Source of the DNA: an uncultured Flammeovirgaceae bacterium
GTDB taxonomy: Bacteria > Bacteroidota > Bacteroidia > Cytophagales > Cyclobacteriaceae
DNA length: 13,689 bases
Reading direction: 5' to 3'
Assembly: GCA_937138955.1 (NCBI GenBank)
Contig: CAKZPJ010000173.1
Location: 1-13,689, forward strand
The translations under genes and the position numbers were made by a program. Below, in pieces: positions 1-7,882 of this stretch. Within the stretch, counting starts at the first letter, position 1; the number at the start of each line of letters is the position of its first letter. The notes beneath the pieces are model-generated. The model ran no database searches, was not told where the DNA came from, and saw nothing but the letters and a program-made list of their open reading frames with translations.

Positions 1-1262
1 AGCATCTCTACAATATTGAGCACGTAGGAGATAAATTTTACGTCCGCACTGACTGGGATTCTCCCAATTATCGAATTATGGAAGCTCCCCTCGGCAGTGT
101 CAATAAAGTGCAGTGGAAAGAAGTGATTCCGCATCGTGAAGAGGTGTTTTTGGAAGATATGGAAGTCTTCAGTCGCTACTTAGTCTTAACTGAAAAATCA
201 AACGCGCTACCTAAGCTGCGGGTAATGGATACTGAGGCTAAAAAAGAACACTATATCCAGTTTGACGAGCCCGCCTATATGCTTTCTTCAGCCACTAATC
301 CCGAGCTAGATTCTGAAATATTGCGCTACGGATATTCTTCGCTAACCACGCCTACTTCTATTTACGACTATAATATGCAAACTCGGGAGCAGGAGCTGAA
401 AAAACGTCAAAAAGTGGTTGGTGGACACAATCCGAGTGAGTACGTTACTGAGCGGTTGTTTGCTCCAGCACACGACGGAAAGCAAATTCCTATTTCATTA
501 GTATATAAGAAAGGTGCTCAAGAGAAAGAATCAGTTCCACTACTGTTGTACGCTTACGGTTCTTACGGTAACTCTATAGACCCTTACTTTAGCAGCACTC
601 GATTGAGCTTGCTAGATCGAGGGTTTATCTTTGCGATTGCTCATATCCGAGGTGGACAGGAAATGGGTCGCGCGTGGTACGAAGATGGCAAAATGTTTAA
701 TAAGAAAAATACTTTTACTGACTACATCGATTGTGCTAATTTTTTGATTTCAGAAAACTACACTGATTCTACTCAGCTCTACGGAATGGGGGGCAGTGCT
801 GGCGGTTTACTGATGGGTGCCGTAGCCAATATGGCTTCTGATCGCTTCAATGGGCTTATTGCCGCGGTGCCATTTGTAGATGTGGTTTCTACCATGCTCG
901 ATGAATCTATTCCGCTAACGACTAATGAGTTTGATGAGTGGGGTAATCCTAAAAACTTAGAGTCCTATCAGTATATGTTATCTTACTCACCTTACGACAA
1001 TGTAGCCGAGCAAGACTATCCCAACTTGCTAGTCACCACCGGCTTGTTTGACTCTCAAGTGCAATACTGGGAACCAGCTAAGTGGGTAGCCAAACTACGG
1101 GATAAGAAAACGGATGATAACGTGCTCCTATTAGAAACTAATATGGAGGCCGGGCACGGTGGGGCTTCGGGTCGCTTCCAGCGTTACAAAGAAACGGCAC
1201 TGGAGTATGCTTTTCTACTGAAGTTAGAAGGGAAAGAAAAGTTAGCCCCTGATAGGAATTAG
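1..1262 (+). CDS. ptrB: Oligopeptidase B (S9A serine peptidase), 5' end missing
   Basis: This is the C-terminal part of a prolyl-oligopeptidase-family peptidase that cleaves short peptides after basic residues, normally about 680-700 residues long. The reading frame is open from base 3, so the true start lies left of the window; the ATG at 78 is internal. The visible part covers the end of the beta-propeller and the whole alpha/beta-hydrolase domain. The nucleophile Ser is in GMGGSAGG (codon 795-797), the Asp in TGLFDSQVQYWEPAKW (codon 1050-1052) and the His in EAGHGG (codon 1155-1157). The block VPFVDVVSTMLDESIPLTT is nearly identical to what I recall of E. coli PtrB. Its stop codon overlaps the stop of the convergent glycosyltransferase gene. 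It has no evident link to the sunscreen genes. Confidence 0.93.
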   Translation, partial: HLYNIEHVGDKFYVRTDWDSPNYRIMEAPLGSVNKVQWKEVIPHREEVFLEDMEVFSRYLVLTEKSNALPKLRVMDTEAKKEHYIQFDEPAYMLSSATNPELDSEILRYGYSSLTTPTSIYDYNMQTREQELKKRQKVVGGHNPSEYVTERLFAPAHDGKQIPISLVYKKGAQEKESVPLLLYAYGSYGNSIDPYFSSTRLSLLDRGFIFAIAHIRGGQEMGRAWYEDGKMFNKKNTFTDYIDCANFLISENYTDSTQLYGMGGSAGGLLMGAVANMASDRFNGLIAAVPFVDVVSTMLDESIPLTTNEFDEWGNPKNLESYQYMLSYSPYDNVAEQDYPNLLVTTGLFDSQVQYWEPAKWVAKLRDKKTDDNVLLLETNMEAGHGGASGRFQRYKETALEYAFLLKLEGKEKLAPDRN

Positions 1263-2278
1263 ATCACTTTCGCAGTAGTAATCTTAGCTGGTGTCCAGCG
1301 GGAGCGCAGCTCTTCGATATGCATATTTTCTCGCCCTTTCTGCAAATGACGGGAACTGCTCTCGAATGATAGGGAAGAAGGAAGGGGTATGTCGGCGTAA
1401 ACTTCTTCTACAAAATCAATTACTTGACGATAGGAAGGATAAAATGAGCCATCATCTGCATCTAACAAATACTTTTTACGGAATGCGGCGGAGAATAATC
1501 CGGTACCGTCATCGAAGAATCGTTCGGTAGTTCGACCGTATTTATGATAAGGATAGTAATGTAAATCCTGGGAAGCATGATGAGCAGTCCACGAAGCATA
1601 AGACCAAAACTCGCTAAACGTGCCAAACTCATTCGCCGAATGCATCATTATTTTGGTCCAGTGGTCGGTAGACTTGTAGTAATCTTGTAATCGCTGTTGA
1701 AACGAACGCAAATGTTCCTTTTTGAACCACAGATGGTGGGGAACGAAAGTCCCTTCCTCATCTATCAAAGGCTCAACACCTAACACTTTCTTAATCCACG
1801 TAGCCCATTTGTCTACAATAATATTGTTACCGTACTGATTGTGCTGGAGCAGTGCAAACCAATAGCTTATTTCGCTATTTCGCTCTTGAACAATCGGCCA
1901 ACTATTTACGGGTAATAAATCAGCATCCCATACCAAATACCATTCGCTGAGTGATTGAATGCCTTCGGCTGCCCCTAACTTTAGTAGCTGCTGATAAAAC
2001 CAGCCGGGTTGGTACAGTGATTTTTCTAATTGCAGTTCTGCACAGATTTGCACCTTGCTCAGACCCGCTAATTGAAAAAAAGATTCTTCTGGATGAGTGG
2101 TTAATTGGGGAACATCCCAATCGGTAGCCAATTCAGAAAGGTGCTGAGCTTGCTCTTGGGGAGCAATAACATGAATCTTACGGGGCTGGTACTTCGCCGA
2201 AACGCCCTCTAATACGGCCCGAGTGTTCCAATGTACTTTGAAAAGCGGTAAAACAAAATCATAGGTCGGTGCCGACAT
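1259..2278 (-). CDS. DUF6492-like putative glycosyltransferase
   Basis: A 339-residue soluble protein resembling the DUF6492 group of GT-A-like glycosyltransferases. Supporting features are a DxD-type motif (WDADLLPV, D118 and D120) that would bind a metal and nucleotide sugar, PGWFYQQLLKL just before it (91-101), and an acidic/aromatic stretch around 217-230 (NEFGTFSEFWSYASW). No signal peptide or membrane segment is visible. The donor and acceptor are unknown. The gene follows the cyclase gene on the same strand, but a strong terminator lies between them, and its ATG is only about 22 nt past that terminator's U-tract. It therefore needs its own promoter or read-through. Because hexose-linked MAAs are known in Nostoc, a role in glycosylating the sunscreen is conceivable, but this is inference from position only. 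The last codon overlaps the convergent ptrB stop. Confidence 0.72.
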   Translation of the reverse strand: MSAPTYDFVLPLFKVHWNTRAVLEGVSAKYQPRKIHVIAPQEQAQHLSELATDWDVPQLTTHPEESFFQLAGLSKVQICAELQLEKSLYQPGWFYQQLLKLGAAEGIQSLSEWYLVWDADLLPVNSWPIVQERNSEISYWFALLQHNQYGNNIIVDKWATWIKKVLGVEPLIDEEGTFVPHHLWFKKEHLRSFQQRLQDYYKSTDHWTKIMMHSANEFGTFSEFWSYASWTAHHASQDLHYYPYHKYGRTTERFFDDGTGLFSAAFRKKYLLDADDGSFYPSYRQVIDFVEEVYADIPLPSSLSFESSSRHLQKGRENMHIEELRSRWTPAKITTAKVI

Positions 2279-2299
2279 AGCATTGCGGAAGGTTACAGG

Positions 2300-2346
2300 A
2301 AAAAAAGAGGGCTACAATTTCTATCAGAATAGAAATGTAGACCCTC
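2300..2346 (-). terminator. Rho-independent terminator of the cyclase gene
   Basis: Read on the minus strand, a long hairpin with GAGGG/CCCTC at its base (2307-2311 with 2342-2346) and an ATAGAAAT-type upper stem, with about two bulged bases, starts 6 nt after the cyclase stop codon. It is followed directly by seven Ts (2300-2306). This is a canonical intrinsic terminator and should separate the cyclase transcript from the glycosyltransferase gene. Confidence 0.85.
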
Positions 2347-2352
2347 GGCAAA

Positions 2353-4113
2353 TTACATAATAGTTTCTGTTTCCTCCAGCGTATTTTGGTCAATCTCTGA
2401 CCCGGAATAAACCGTAGAGGGATCTTCAAGCCCTACATCGCTACATAGTGGTTCAACTCCTCTGCCTTCCCGAGGAAAACGCTGGCATAATTCGCGGTAC
2501 TCACCGATGGCTTGCTGCAATTCTTCGCGCGTTAGCTTGTTCAGATAGCCGCACTGACCAACATCTCCTTTAGGTAGAGGTGCCACCAAATTACCACCTC
2601 GTTTTTCAATCATCTTCTCCTGAGCTGCCCACAGCGTTTCTTCGTCTAGCAGAATATTGTGCCATAGACTTAGCTCAAATGTACTGATGAGCGTAAGAAT
2701 ACGCTGAAGAGCTGCTTCATCAATCCATTCGTTGCGGTAGCTCAGATAAGCTCCCCAGCCCATACCAATAGCTACAGCGTGTCCGTGCAGCAAACCCGCT
2801 TTAATCTCAAAGCCTGGCGACCAAGTGTGACCGTAGGCGTGAGGGCGACACTGATGCGTTTCGTACAAATTATCGTACTCGGCCTCCACGTAACTACGCA
2901 TAGCTGCTCCCAGTATCTTTTGTGATAGATCGTTGATCTCATCGTCTTTATCGCAGTTCACAGTTCCGAATGAAGTGTCTAGCAAGCGCGTATTGGCCTG
3001 TTCCAGATAGCCAAACAGTTTAGCATCTTTCACTACGGCCATCTTGATAATTTCCGCAACTCCGTGTCGTAACCAGCCCTTGTGCAAGGTAGAAAAGAAT
3101 GAACGATCCGTAACGGACAAAACTGGGGCGTGATACGCGCCAAATAAGTTTTTATAGCCAAAGCCATCGCAGCAGGTTCGGGGCGAAGGACCCGCATCAA
3201 TACCCGCTACAATGGAGGTAGATAACATGATATAAGGAGTATTACGATGGTATAGCGCGCAGGCTAATCCACCAGTATCGGAAATCACTCCACCGCCAAC
3301 AATCAGTACCGGTTCATTGCGCGACACACCTACTCGCTTAAAATCACCCAGCATCTGCTCTACGGTATTGATGCCCTTATCAACTTCCATAGCTCGGTAT
3401 ACTAGCTTTTTAAACGCGATATTATAGTGAGCAAAGTAATTCGTCAACTGCTCACCGTAGTAGTGTTCTACATTTTTATCTACCAAGCATACGCAGCGTC
3501 CCTTAGGTAAAAATTTATCTCGTAGTAATGTATTGCTTAGATCCAAAGCATTCTCAGTAATACGAATAGAAGTAAACGTTGAGCAACTCATAACCGCTTC
3601 TACGGCTTGATCGTCTTCGGTGCTAACAGTGTAGCCTTTGCTTTCCCGGTAATTTGATGTGGGATAAATTGCGTGAGGGTTCTCCTCAACTAATCGTTCG
3701 GCCAACTCAGTATAAAACTCCGACTCGCCGCAGGTTCGCAAACGGTCTAGTAGTTTGGTGTCTGCTTCACGGGAAGCGTAAACACCCTCTGAGAGCTGCT
3801 TCCACGCTTCGCCTTTGGTCTGATCAAATGCTAAGGCTACTTCAGCCAGTAGAGCAAAAAACTCCTTAGTTTTTAAGTTAAGTGAACTGCGAAGCTTACG
3901 GCAAGCCGAAACTCCTTCAATTGCTCCCACAGAAATAAATTCGTCGCCTAGCTCTTTAGAGAAAACAGAGGTTTGAGTAAAGTCTATTAGTAAACTCTTA
4001 AACAAATCCTGGCAAAATAAATCCTCTAATTCCACTTCAGTAGCGGAAATAATAAACTGGTTAGGGTCAACTTCGCGGATAAATCCATGGATAGATTCAG
4101 TAATCTGACTCAT
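2353..4113 (-). CDS. mysA: Sedoheptulose 7-phosphate cyclase in the MysA position (DDGS or EVS type), N-terminally extended
   Basis: A 586-residue member of the 3-dehydroquinate synthase superfamily that should cyclise sedoheptulose 7-phosphate to the MAA core. NAD site: GGGVISD (273-279). Expected zinc ligands: E354 (VAEIIK), H429 (YGHTWSP) and H443 (LLHGHAV). YGHTWSP, with Ala two residues before GHT, resembles cyanobacterial desmethyl-4-deoxygadusol synthase. However, the phosphate/substrate loop reads GIDAGPSPRTCCDGFGYKN (304-322), with Arg312 where DHQ synthase and cyanobacterial MysA have Lys. From memory this loop matches 2-epi-valiolone synthase-like cyclases better. About 165 N-terminal residues precede the cyclase domain and match no domain I know; cyanobacterial MysA is about 410 residues. 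The longest reading frame begins at a TTG (4116), immediately followed by ATG at 4113, which I prefer. It is divergent from mysBCD. The MAA pathway role is confident from context; the exact product is not. Confidence 0.88.
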   Translation of the reverse strand: MSQITESIHGFIREVDPNQFIISATEVELEDLFCQDLFKSLLIDFTQTSVFSKELGDEFISVGAIEGVSACRKLRSSLNLKTKEFFALLAEVALAFDQTKGEAWKQLSEGVYASREADTKLLDRLRTCGESEFYTELAERLVEENPHAIYPTSNYRESKGYTVSTEDDQAVEAVMSCSTFTSIRITENALDLSNTLLRDKFLPKGRCVCLVDKNVEHYYGEQLTNYFAHYNIAFKKLVYRAMEVDKGINTVEQMLGDFKRVGVSRNEPVLIVGGGVISDTGGLACALYHRNTPYIMLSTSIVAGIDAGPSPRTCCDGFGYKNLFGAYHAPVLSVTDRSFFSTLHKGWLRHGVAEIIKMAVVKDAKLFGYLEQANTRLLDTSFGTVNCDKDDEINDLSQKILGAAMRSYVEAEYDNLYETHQCRPHAYGHTWSPGFEIKAGLLHGHAVAIGMGWGAYLSYRNEWIDEAALQRILTLISTFELSLWHNILLDEETLWAAQEKMIEKRGGNLVAPLPKGDVGQCGYLNKLTREELQQAIGEYRELCQRFPREGRGVEPLCSDVGLEDPSTVYSGSEIDQNTLEETETIM

Positions 4114-4361
4114 CAAGTAAAATTTAATAAGGTAAAAAGAGAATTATTAACTGGTAGTGAATCACAGAAAAGTAACGAAGCTGAAAAAATATTTGTTCAA
4201 CTTATAACCATATAATATTACACAAAATATACCCTATTTTATGAGCATAAATAACTAATGTAAAGATGGTGAAAACGATGAATATGAGTAAGTAAATATC
4301 TTGTTGTAAATATAGAAGTGCTGATGCCGTTGCTTTCCGGATTAGGCAAGCCAGTCAACTG

Positions 4362-4391
4362 AAACCTTTACTATTCTGTATAGTTAGGTTT
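4362..4391 (+). promoter_or_regulatory. First leader hairpin upstream of mysB
   Basis: Inverted repeat AAACCT-TT-ACTAT / ATAGT-T-AGGTTT with a 5-nt loop (6 bp, a small internal loop, then 5 bp). It ends 2-3 nt before the terminator-like hairpin. The side-by-side layout suits a leader that switches between folds, although I found no clear alternative pairing between the two hairpins. Confidence 0.45.
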
Positions 4392-4393
4392 AC

Positions 4394-4437
4394 AAAAAAG
4401 CAAGCTCAATTTCGGTAACGAGCAAGCTGTTTTTTTT
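4394..4437 (+). terminator. Terminator-like hairpin in the mysB leader (possible attenuator)
   Basis: AGC-AA-GCTC (4399-4407) pairs with GAGC-AA-GCT (4420-4428) across an AA/AA internal loop. The stem is preceded by an A-run and followed by G and at least seven Ts (4431-4437), so it could act on either strand. It ends about 31 nt before the mysB start. No gene lies upstream on the plus strand and little room is left for a promoter after it, so the simplest reading is a terminator inside the mysBCD leader, that is, attenuation. Confidence 0.55.
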
Positions 4438-4468
4438 ACATTCCTACCATCCATCAATTTTTTATCCG

Positions 4469-5335
4469 TTGGAAAATATAATAACAAACCAGCTACAACT
4501 CAGACCGGTAACACCCCAAGCGCACATTAGCTTTGAACTAGGTCAAGCTAGAGAATTACTCAATAATTCTGATTCTAACCTTGATCCAGCGTTGAAGGAG
4601 CAACTTTTATCTCACCTTAATAGAGCCTACAGTATTAGTGCTCAAATGGACGCTTATCTTTCGTCGGTTACTCAAGCACCTTCCGATTGCTTACGCTCAC
4701 TGGAACGGGCTACTATGTCGCTTCCGTGGCAGAACAGTGCCGAGCTAGATGGTGACTTAGAACCGGAAATGCTATCTGGACATTTGGAAGGGCAGTTTCT
4801 TCAACAATTAGTGCGAATGACTAAAGCTACTTCGGTGTTAGAGATTGGTCTCTTCACTGGTTACTCAGCATTGGCAATGGCCGAGGCTCTGCCCGCAAAC
4901 GGCACTTTAGTAGCCTGTGAATTAGACGATACTATTGCTGATTTTGCCGAAAGCTATCTGCATCGGTGCGTGGCTGGACAAAAAGTGGATATTCGCCGGG
5001 GAAAAGCCAGTGATTCATTAGAGCAACTGCGAGTAGAGGGCAAATCGTTTGACTTGGTATTTGTTGATGCTGATAAGTCGGGCTACCGTACCTACGTAGA
5101 AAGTCTGATTAGTCAACCCAATTCTTTATTAGCCGAACACGGACTAATCGTGGTGGATAACACGCTGTATCAGGGAGAGATTTATACGAAACCTTTAGAA
5201 GAGATGTCTGAGAATGCCCAGGCCATTTATCATTTCAATGAATATGTGCGTACGCATCCTGATCTAAAAGTGGTGCTACTGCCAATCCGTGATGGGGTTA
5301 TGTTTATCAGTCGGAAGCAAGAAGATAGTCTGTAA
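4469..5335 (+). CDS. mysB: MysB, SAM-dependent O-methyltransferase making 4-deoxygadusol
   Basis: A 288-residue class I methyltransferase of the caffeoyl-CoA-OMT-like fold that should O-methylate the cyclised core to 4-deoxygadusol. The N-terminal helical part begins with LRPVTPQ. EMLSGHLEGQ (100-109) is a hallmark shared with cyanobacterial MysB as I recall it. SAM motif I is VLEIGLFTGYSAL (123-135). VFVDADKSGY (197-206) and VVDNTL (228-233) are the metal/substrate motifs, and LLPIRDGVMFI closes the domain. The start is TTG: no in-frame ATG lies between the leader hairpin and the conserved N-terminus, and the family's N-terminal motif begins about 11 residues in. It is first of three tightly packed genes; mysC follows after 6 nt, so the two are probably translationally coupled. 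Confidence 0.93.
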   Translation: MENIITNQLQLRPVTPQAHISFELGQARELLNNSDSNLDPALKEQLLSHLNRAYSISAQMDAYLSSVTQAPSDCLRSLERATMSLPWQNSAELDGDLEPEMLSGHLEGQFLQQLVRMTKATSVLEIGLFTGYSALAMAEALPANGTLVACELDDTIADFAESYLHRCVAGQKVDIRRGKASDSLEQLRVEGKSFDLVFVDADKSGYRTYVESLISQPNSLLAEHGLIVVDNTLYQGEIYTKPLEEMSENAQAIYHFNEYVRTHPDLKVVLLPIRDGVMFISRKQEDSL

Positions 5336-5341
5336 TCTGGT

Positions 5342-6721
5342 ATGAGGCTTAAAACCCTTCGAGCGTTACTAATCATAGTTAGCACCCTTCCTTTCGCTTT
5401 AGTAGGGCTTTTAGTGGCTCAATTAATAAGTGGTAAACGTGTTTCTAAACATGCTCGGCGAGATCTGCTTTCCCGAGCATCGGTACTAATCACGGGGGGG
5501 CGCATGACGAAAGCCCTGCATCTAGCTCGTAGTTTTCGTGCTTTAGGGTGGCGAGTGGTACTGACCGATAGTGTAAAATACGAATATTGCGGCCCCCGAT
5601 TCTCTGGAGCGGTTGACACTTTTCGTATCCATCAGGATTTATCGAAAGTTGGGGAAATAGCCTACTTGAATAGTTTAAACCAAATCATAATTCAGGAAAA
5701 TATAGACTTGGTAGTGCCGGTATCATCTCCCAAATCGAGTTTACCCGATGCTAAATTACAGTCAATCGTTGATGCGGAAATCCAGAAGGGTACTAAGCAG
5801 AAAGCTACTGTGGTTTTTCACGGCACGCCGGAGCAAATAAGTACTGTAGATGATAAGTTTACTTTTTGCGAAAAAGCGAGCGAATTGGGGCTACCAGCAC
5901 CCAACGTTTTTCGTATAACCAGTTATGCTGAAGTGGAACAGTTTGCACTAGCGAATTACCCTGGTCAGCCATTTATTTTCAAAAGCATTAACTATAACCC
6001 CACCGCGCGGCTTGATAATAATGTGTTCGGTTCGGGGGATAAAGAAGAGTTGCTTGCTTACGCGCGTTCGGTAGAAATATCGAATAAAAAACCGTGGGTG
6101 CTACAAACCTATATTGAAGGACAAGAATATTGCACTCACGGTACGGCAGTCAACGGCAAACTCACCCTATTTTGTTGCTGCGAGTCATCAGCCTTCCAGG
6201 TGAATTACGCCCACGTACATAAACCAGCTATTGAGCAGTGGGTTACTACCTACGTAGCTAAAGCAGGACTCACTGGTCAGTATTCTTTTGATTTTATTGA
6301 AGATCGGCAGGGCAATATATTTCCGATAGAGTGCAACCCGAGAACCCATTCGGCGATTACTACTTTTTATAACACGACAAAACTGGCCGAAAGCTACTTA
6401 GCTAATGAAGATGTGCCGGAGCGAAATACGAGTGAAACATTCAATTCCATCGTGCCTGAACCTGAAGCTAAACCTACTTACTGGCTCGCCCACGAGTTAC
6501 ACCGAATTGCGGAACCCTTGCCGGGCGAAACCCCAATTCATGCTCTGAAAAGAATTTGGAACGGTAAAGAAGCGGTATACGAACCCTTCGATCCAAAACC
6601 CTTTTTTATGCTACACTACGTGCATATACCTTATTTGCTGCTGAATGCCCTTCTCCGAGGCAATAAGTGGAAGCGGATTGATTTCAACATCGGTAAGATA
6701 GTAGAAGTAGGAGGAGATTAA
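5342..6721 (+). CDS. mysC: MysC, ATP-grasp ligase making mycosporine-glycine
   Basis: A 459-residue ATP-grasp enzyme that activates 4-deoxygadusol and couples glycine, giving mycosporine-glycine. A hydrophobic N-terminal segment (about 7-29) may anchor it to the membrane. Then come VLITGGRMTKALHLARSF (48-65), PFIFKSINYNP in the ATP-grasp domain, and CTHGTAVNGKLTLFCCCESS (264-283). The catalytic FDFIE and IECNPRTHSAITTFY span 316-343. The C-terminus, WKRIDFNIGKIVEVGGD, is almost the same as in the cyanobacterial enzyme I recall. These motifs separate it from general carbamoyl-phosphate-synthase-like ATP-grasp proteins. It is the middle gene of mysBCD. The 52-nt gap to mysD contains short CAATGA repeats and no terminator that I can see. 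Confidence 0.94.
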   Translation: MRLKTLRALLIIVSTLPFALVGLLVAQLISGKRVSKHARRDLLSRASVLITGGRMTKALHLARSFRALGWRVVLTDSVKYEYCGPRFSGAVDTFRIHQDLSKVGEIAYLNSLNQIIIQENIDLVVPVSSPKSSLPDAKLQSIVDAEIQKGTKQKATVVFHGTPEQISTVDDKFTFCEKASELGLPAPNVFRITSYAEVEQFALANYPGQPFIFKSINYNPTARLDNNVFGSGDKEELLAYARSVEISNKKPWVLQTYIEGQEYCTHGTAVNGKLTLFCCCESSAFQVNYAHVHKPAIEQWVTTYVAKAGLTGQYSFDFIEDRQGNIFPIECNPRTHSAITTFYNTTKLAESYLANEDVPERNTSETFNSIVPEPEAKPTYWLAHELHRIAEPLPGETPIHALKRIWNGKEAVYEPFDPKPFFMLHYVHIPYLLLNALLRGNKWKRIDFNIGKIVEVGGD

Positions 6722-6773
6722 AACAATGAACAATGTCCGGGACGAATGTGCAATGAATAATAACTAGCGACAA

Positions 6774-7853
6774 ATGATAAATGACGATTATCCTTATCTC
6801 ATTCACTTTATTGGCTCGCCTAGTAGTTGGTACGAGTTTCGGTTGTCGTTAATTTACGCAACGCAGGCAATTGATTTTCCTGAGTACCAAGAGCAGTGCC
6901 TATTAGTTTTTCCGGATGAGCAGTGGCTGTTGCTGGATAAAAAGTATTTAAAAGATTTCAGCCAGCAAGTACTAATTAAGAATCAGAAACCAGAGGGACT
7001 CACCTATTGCAGTGAAGAAGCTGCTTTGCGTAATCTTCCCGAAGCATTCACATTGATTTCTCATGTGTTTTGTCAAAAGGGTATGATCGAGTATCGGGCT
7101 ATTTTTGAAGCAATGCCCAAAGTACGATTAGTCGGTAGCAGTTCTAAAGTGATCCGGCTGACCCAATCTAAATTAGCAACCAAACAGGCAGTGGTCGAAG
7201 CCGATTTGCCGGTTCCGGATAGTTTGATAATTGAAAGCGAGAAAAAGCTTCAGGCTTCATTATTGAGAATCCCCCAGTTAGGTAAGAAGGTCATCGTTAA
7301 ACCGGACGATACCGATAATTCTAAAGGACTCTCGTTAATTCACGACACTAGTGATACCAAAGTATTGACGAAGGCTATTGAAAAAGCTTTGAAGTACTCT
7401 ACTACGGCTTTGGTAGAAACGTATATCCCTGGTAGAGAGATAAGAACCTGCGTGGTAGAAACCAACCAAAGGTTTACCGTACCGGCTATGATTGAATACC
7501 ATGTATCTGAGCAGCACCCGATTCGAGAAGAGGCGGATAAGCTTCGTTTAGATACTAAGGGAATGCCACTGTCTCAGAGTGCCTATAAAAACATAACAGC
7601 TAGCTGCCCGGCTAACTTAGGTGAGAAACTTCGAGAAAAATTGCACACCTATTCCATCCAAGCGCATCAGGCATTAGACTGTAAACAGTTCTCCATTTTT
7701 GACTTTCGAGTTTCGGATCAAACGCAAGAAGCCTACTTACTGGAGGCTGGGTTATACTGGAGCTTTAGTCCGCAGAGTATGATCTCCAAGATGTTGACCG
7801 CCTCAGATATAGATTTTGCCAAGCTCTCGCGACAGGTAGTTGATGAAGCTTGA
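6774..7853 (+). CDS. mysD: MysD, D-Ala-D-Ala ligase-like ATP-grasp making disubstituted MAAs
   Basis: A 359-residue ATP-grasp ligase that should condense mycosporine-glycine with a second amino acid (Ser, Thr, Gly or others) to form an iminomycosporine such as shinorine or porphyra-334. Visible motifs: VIVKPDDTDNSKGLSL (173-188) of the ATP-binding region, VETYIPGREIRTCVV (214-228), QALDCKQFSIFDFRV (299-313) and LEAGLYWSFSPQSMIS (323-338). The last follows the MysD signature closely and sets it apart from housekeeping Ddl. The amino-acid preference cannot be read from sequence. It is the last gene of mysBCD, and its stop is 29 nt from the convergent mysH stop with no recognisable terminator between. 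No NRPS-type MysE is present in the window, so this is the only second-step ligase. Confidence 0.92.
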   Translation: MINDDYPYLIHFIGSPSSWYEFRLSLIYATQAIDFPEYQEQCLLVFPDEQWLLLDKKYLKDFSQQVLIKNQKPEGLTYCSEEAALRNLPEAFTLISHVFCQKGMIEYRAIFEAMPKVRLVGSSSKVIRLTQSKLATKQAVVEADLPVPDSLIIESEKKLQASLLRIPQLGKKVIVKPDDTDNSKGLSLIHDTSDTKVLTKAIEKALKYSTTALVETYIPGREIRTCVVETNQRFTVPAMIEYHVSEQHPIREEADKLRLDTKGMPLSQSAYKNITASCPANLGEKLREKLHTYSIQAHQALDCKQFSIFDFRVSDQTQEAYLLEAGLYWSFSPQSMISKMLTASDIDFAKLSRQVVDEA

Positions 7854-7882
7854 TGAATAGTACTTCTCTATCAGTCATAAAA

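Larger units (their letters stand above)
4114..4468. promoter_or_regulatory. Divergent control region between the cyclase gene and mysBCD
   Basis: This 355-base AT-rich gap must hold the promoters of both divergent transcripts. I see no perfect TAnnTTTG box. The best minus-strand candidate is a TATATTTTG-like element near 4220-4229, and on the plus strand TATCTTGT near 4297-4304; both are weak. The right half carries two adjacent hairpins, listed separately. A 9-codon reading frame (4266-4295, MVKTMNMSK) is present but has no supporting signal. No larger gene fits. Confidence 0.6.

Noticed and set aside
78..80. ATG at 78 as the start of oligopeptidase B
   Set aside because: The frame is open and reads family-like sequence from base 3, so this Met is internal.
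2353..4113. Housekeeping 3-dehydroquinate synthase (aroB)
   Set aside because: The phosphate loop lacks the GGKT-type Lys, the GHTFGH motif is YGHTWSP, and the partners are mysB/mysC rather than shikimate genes.
4266..4295. Met-rich 9-codon leader peptide (MVKTMNMSK) upstream of mysB
   Set aside because: There is no ribosome-binding signal, no convincing codon bias and no clear link to the downstream hairpins; a frame this short arises by chance.
6774..7853. Housekeeping D-alanine-D-alanine ligase (ddl)
   Set aside because: The EAGLYWSFSPQSMIS ending and the position after mysC match MysD rather than Ddl.
7854..7882. Shared terminator between convergent mysD and mysH
   Set aside because: Only a 4-bp ATAG/CTAT stem is present and there is no U-tract.
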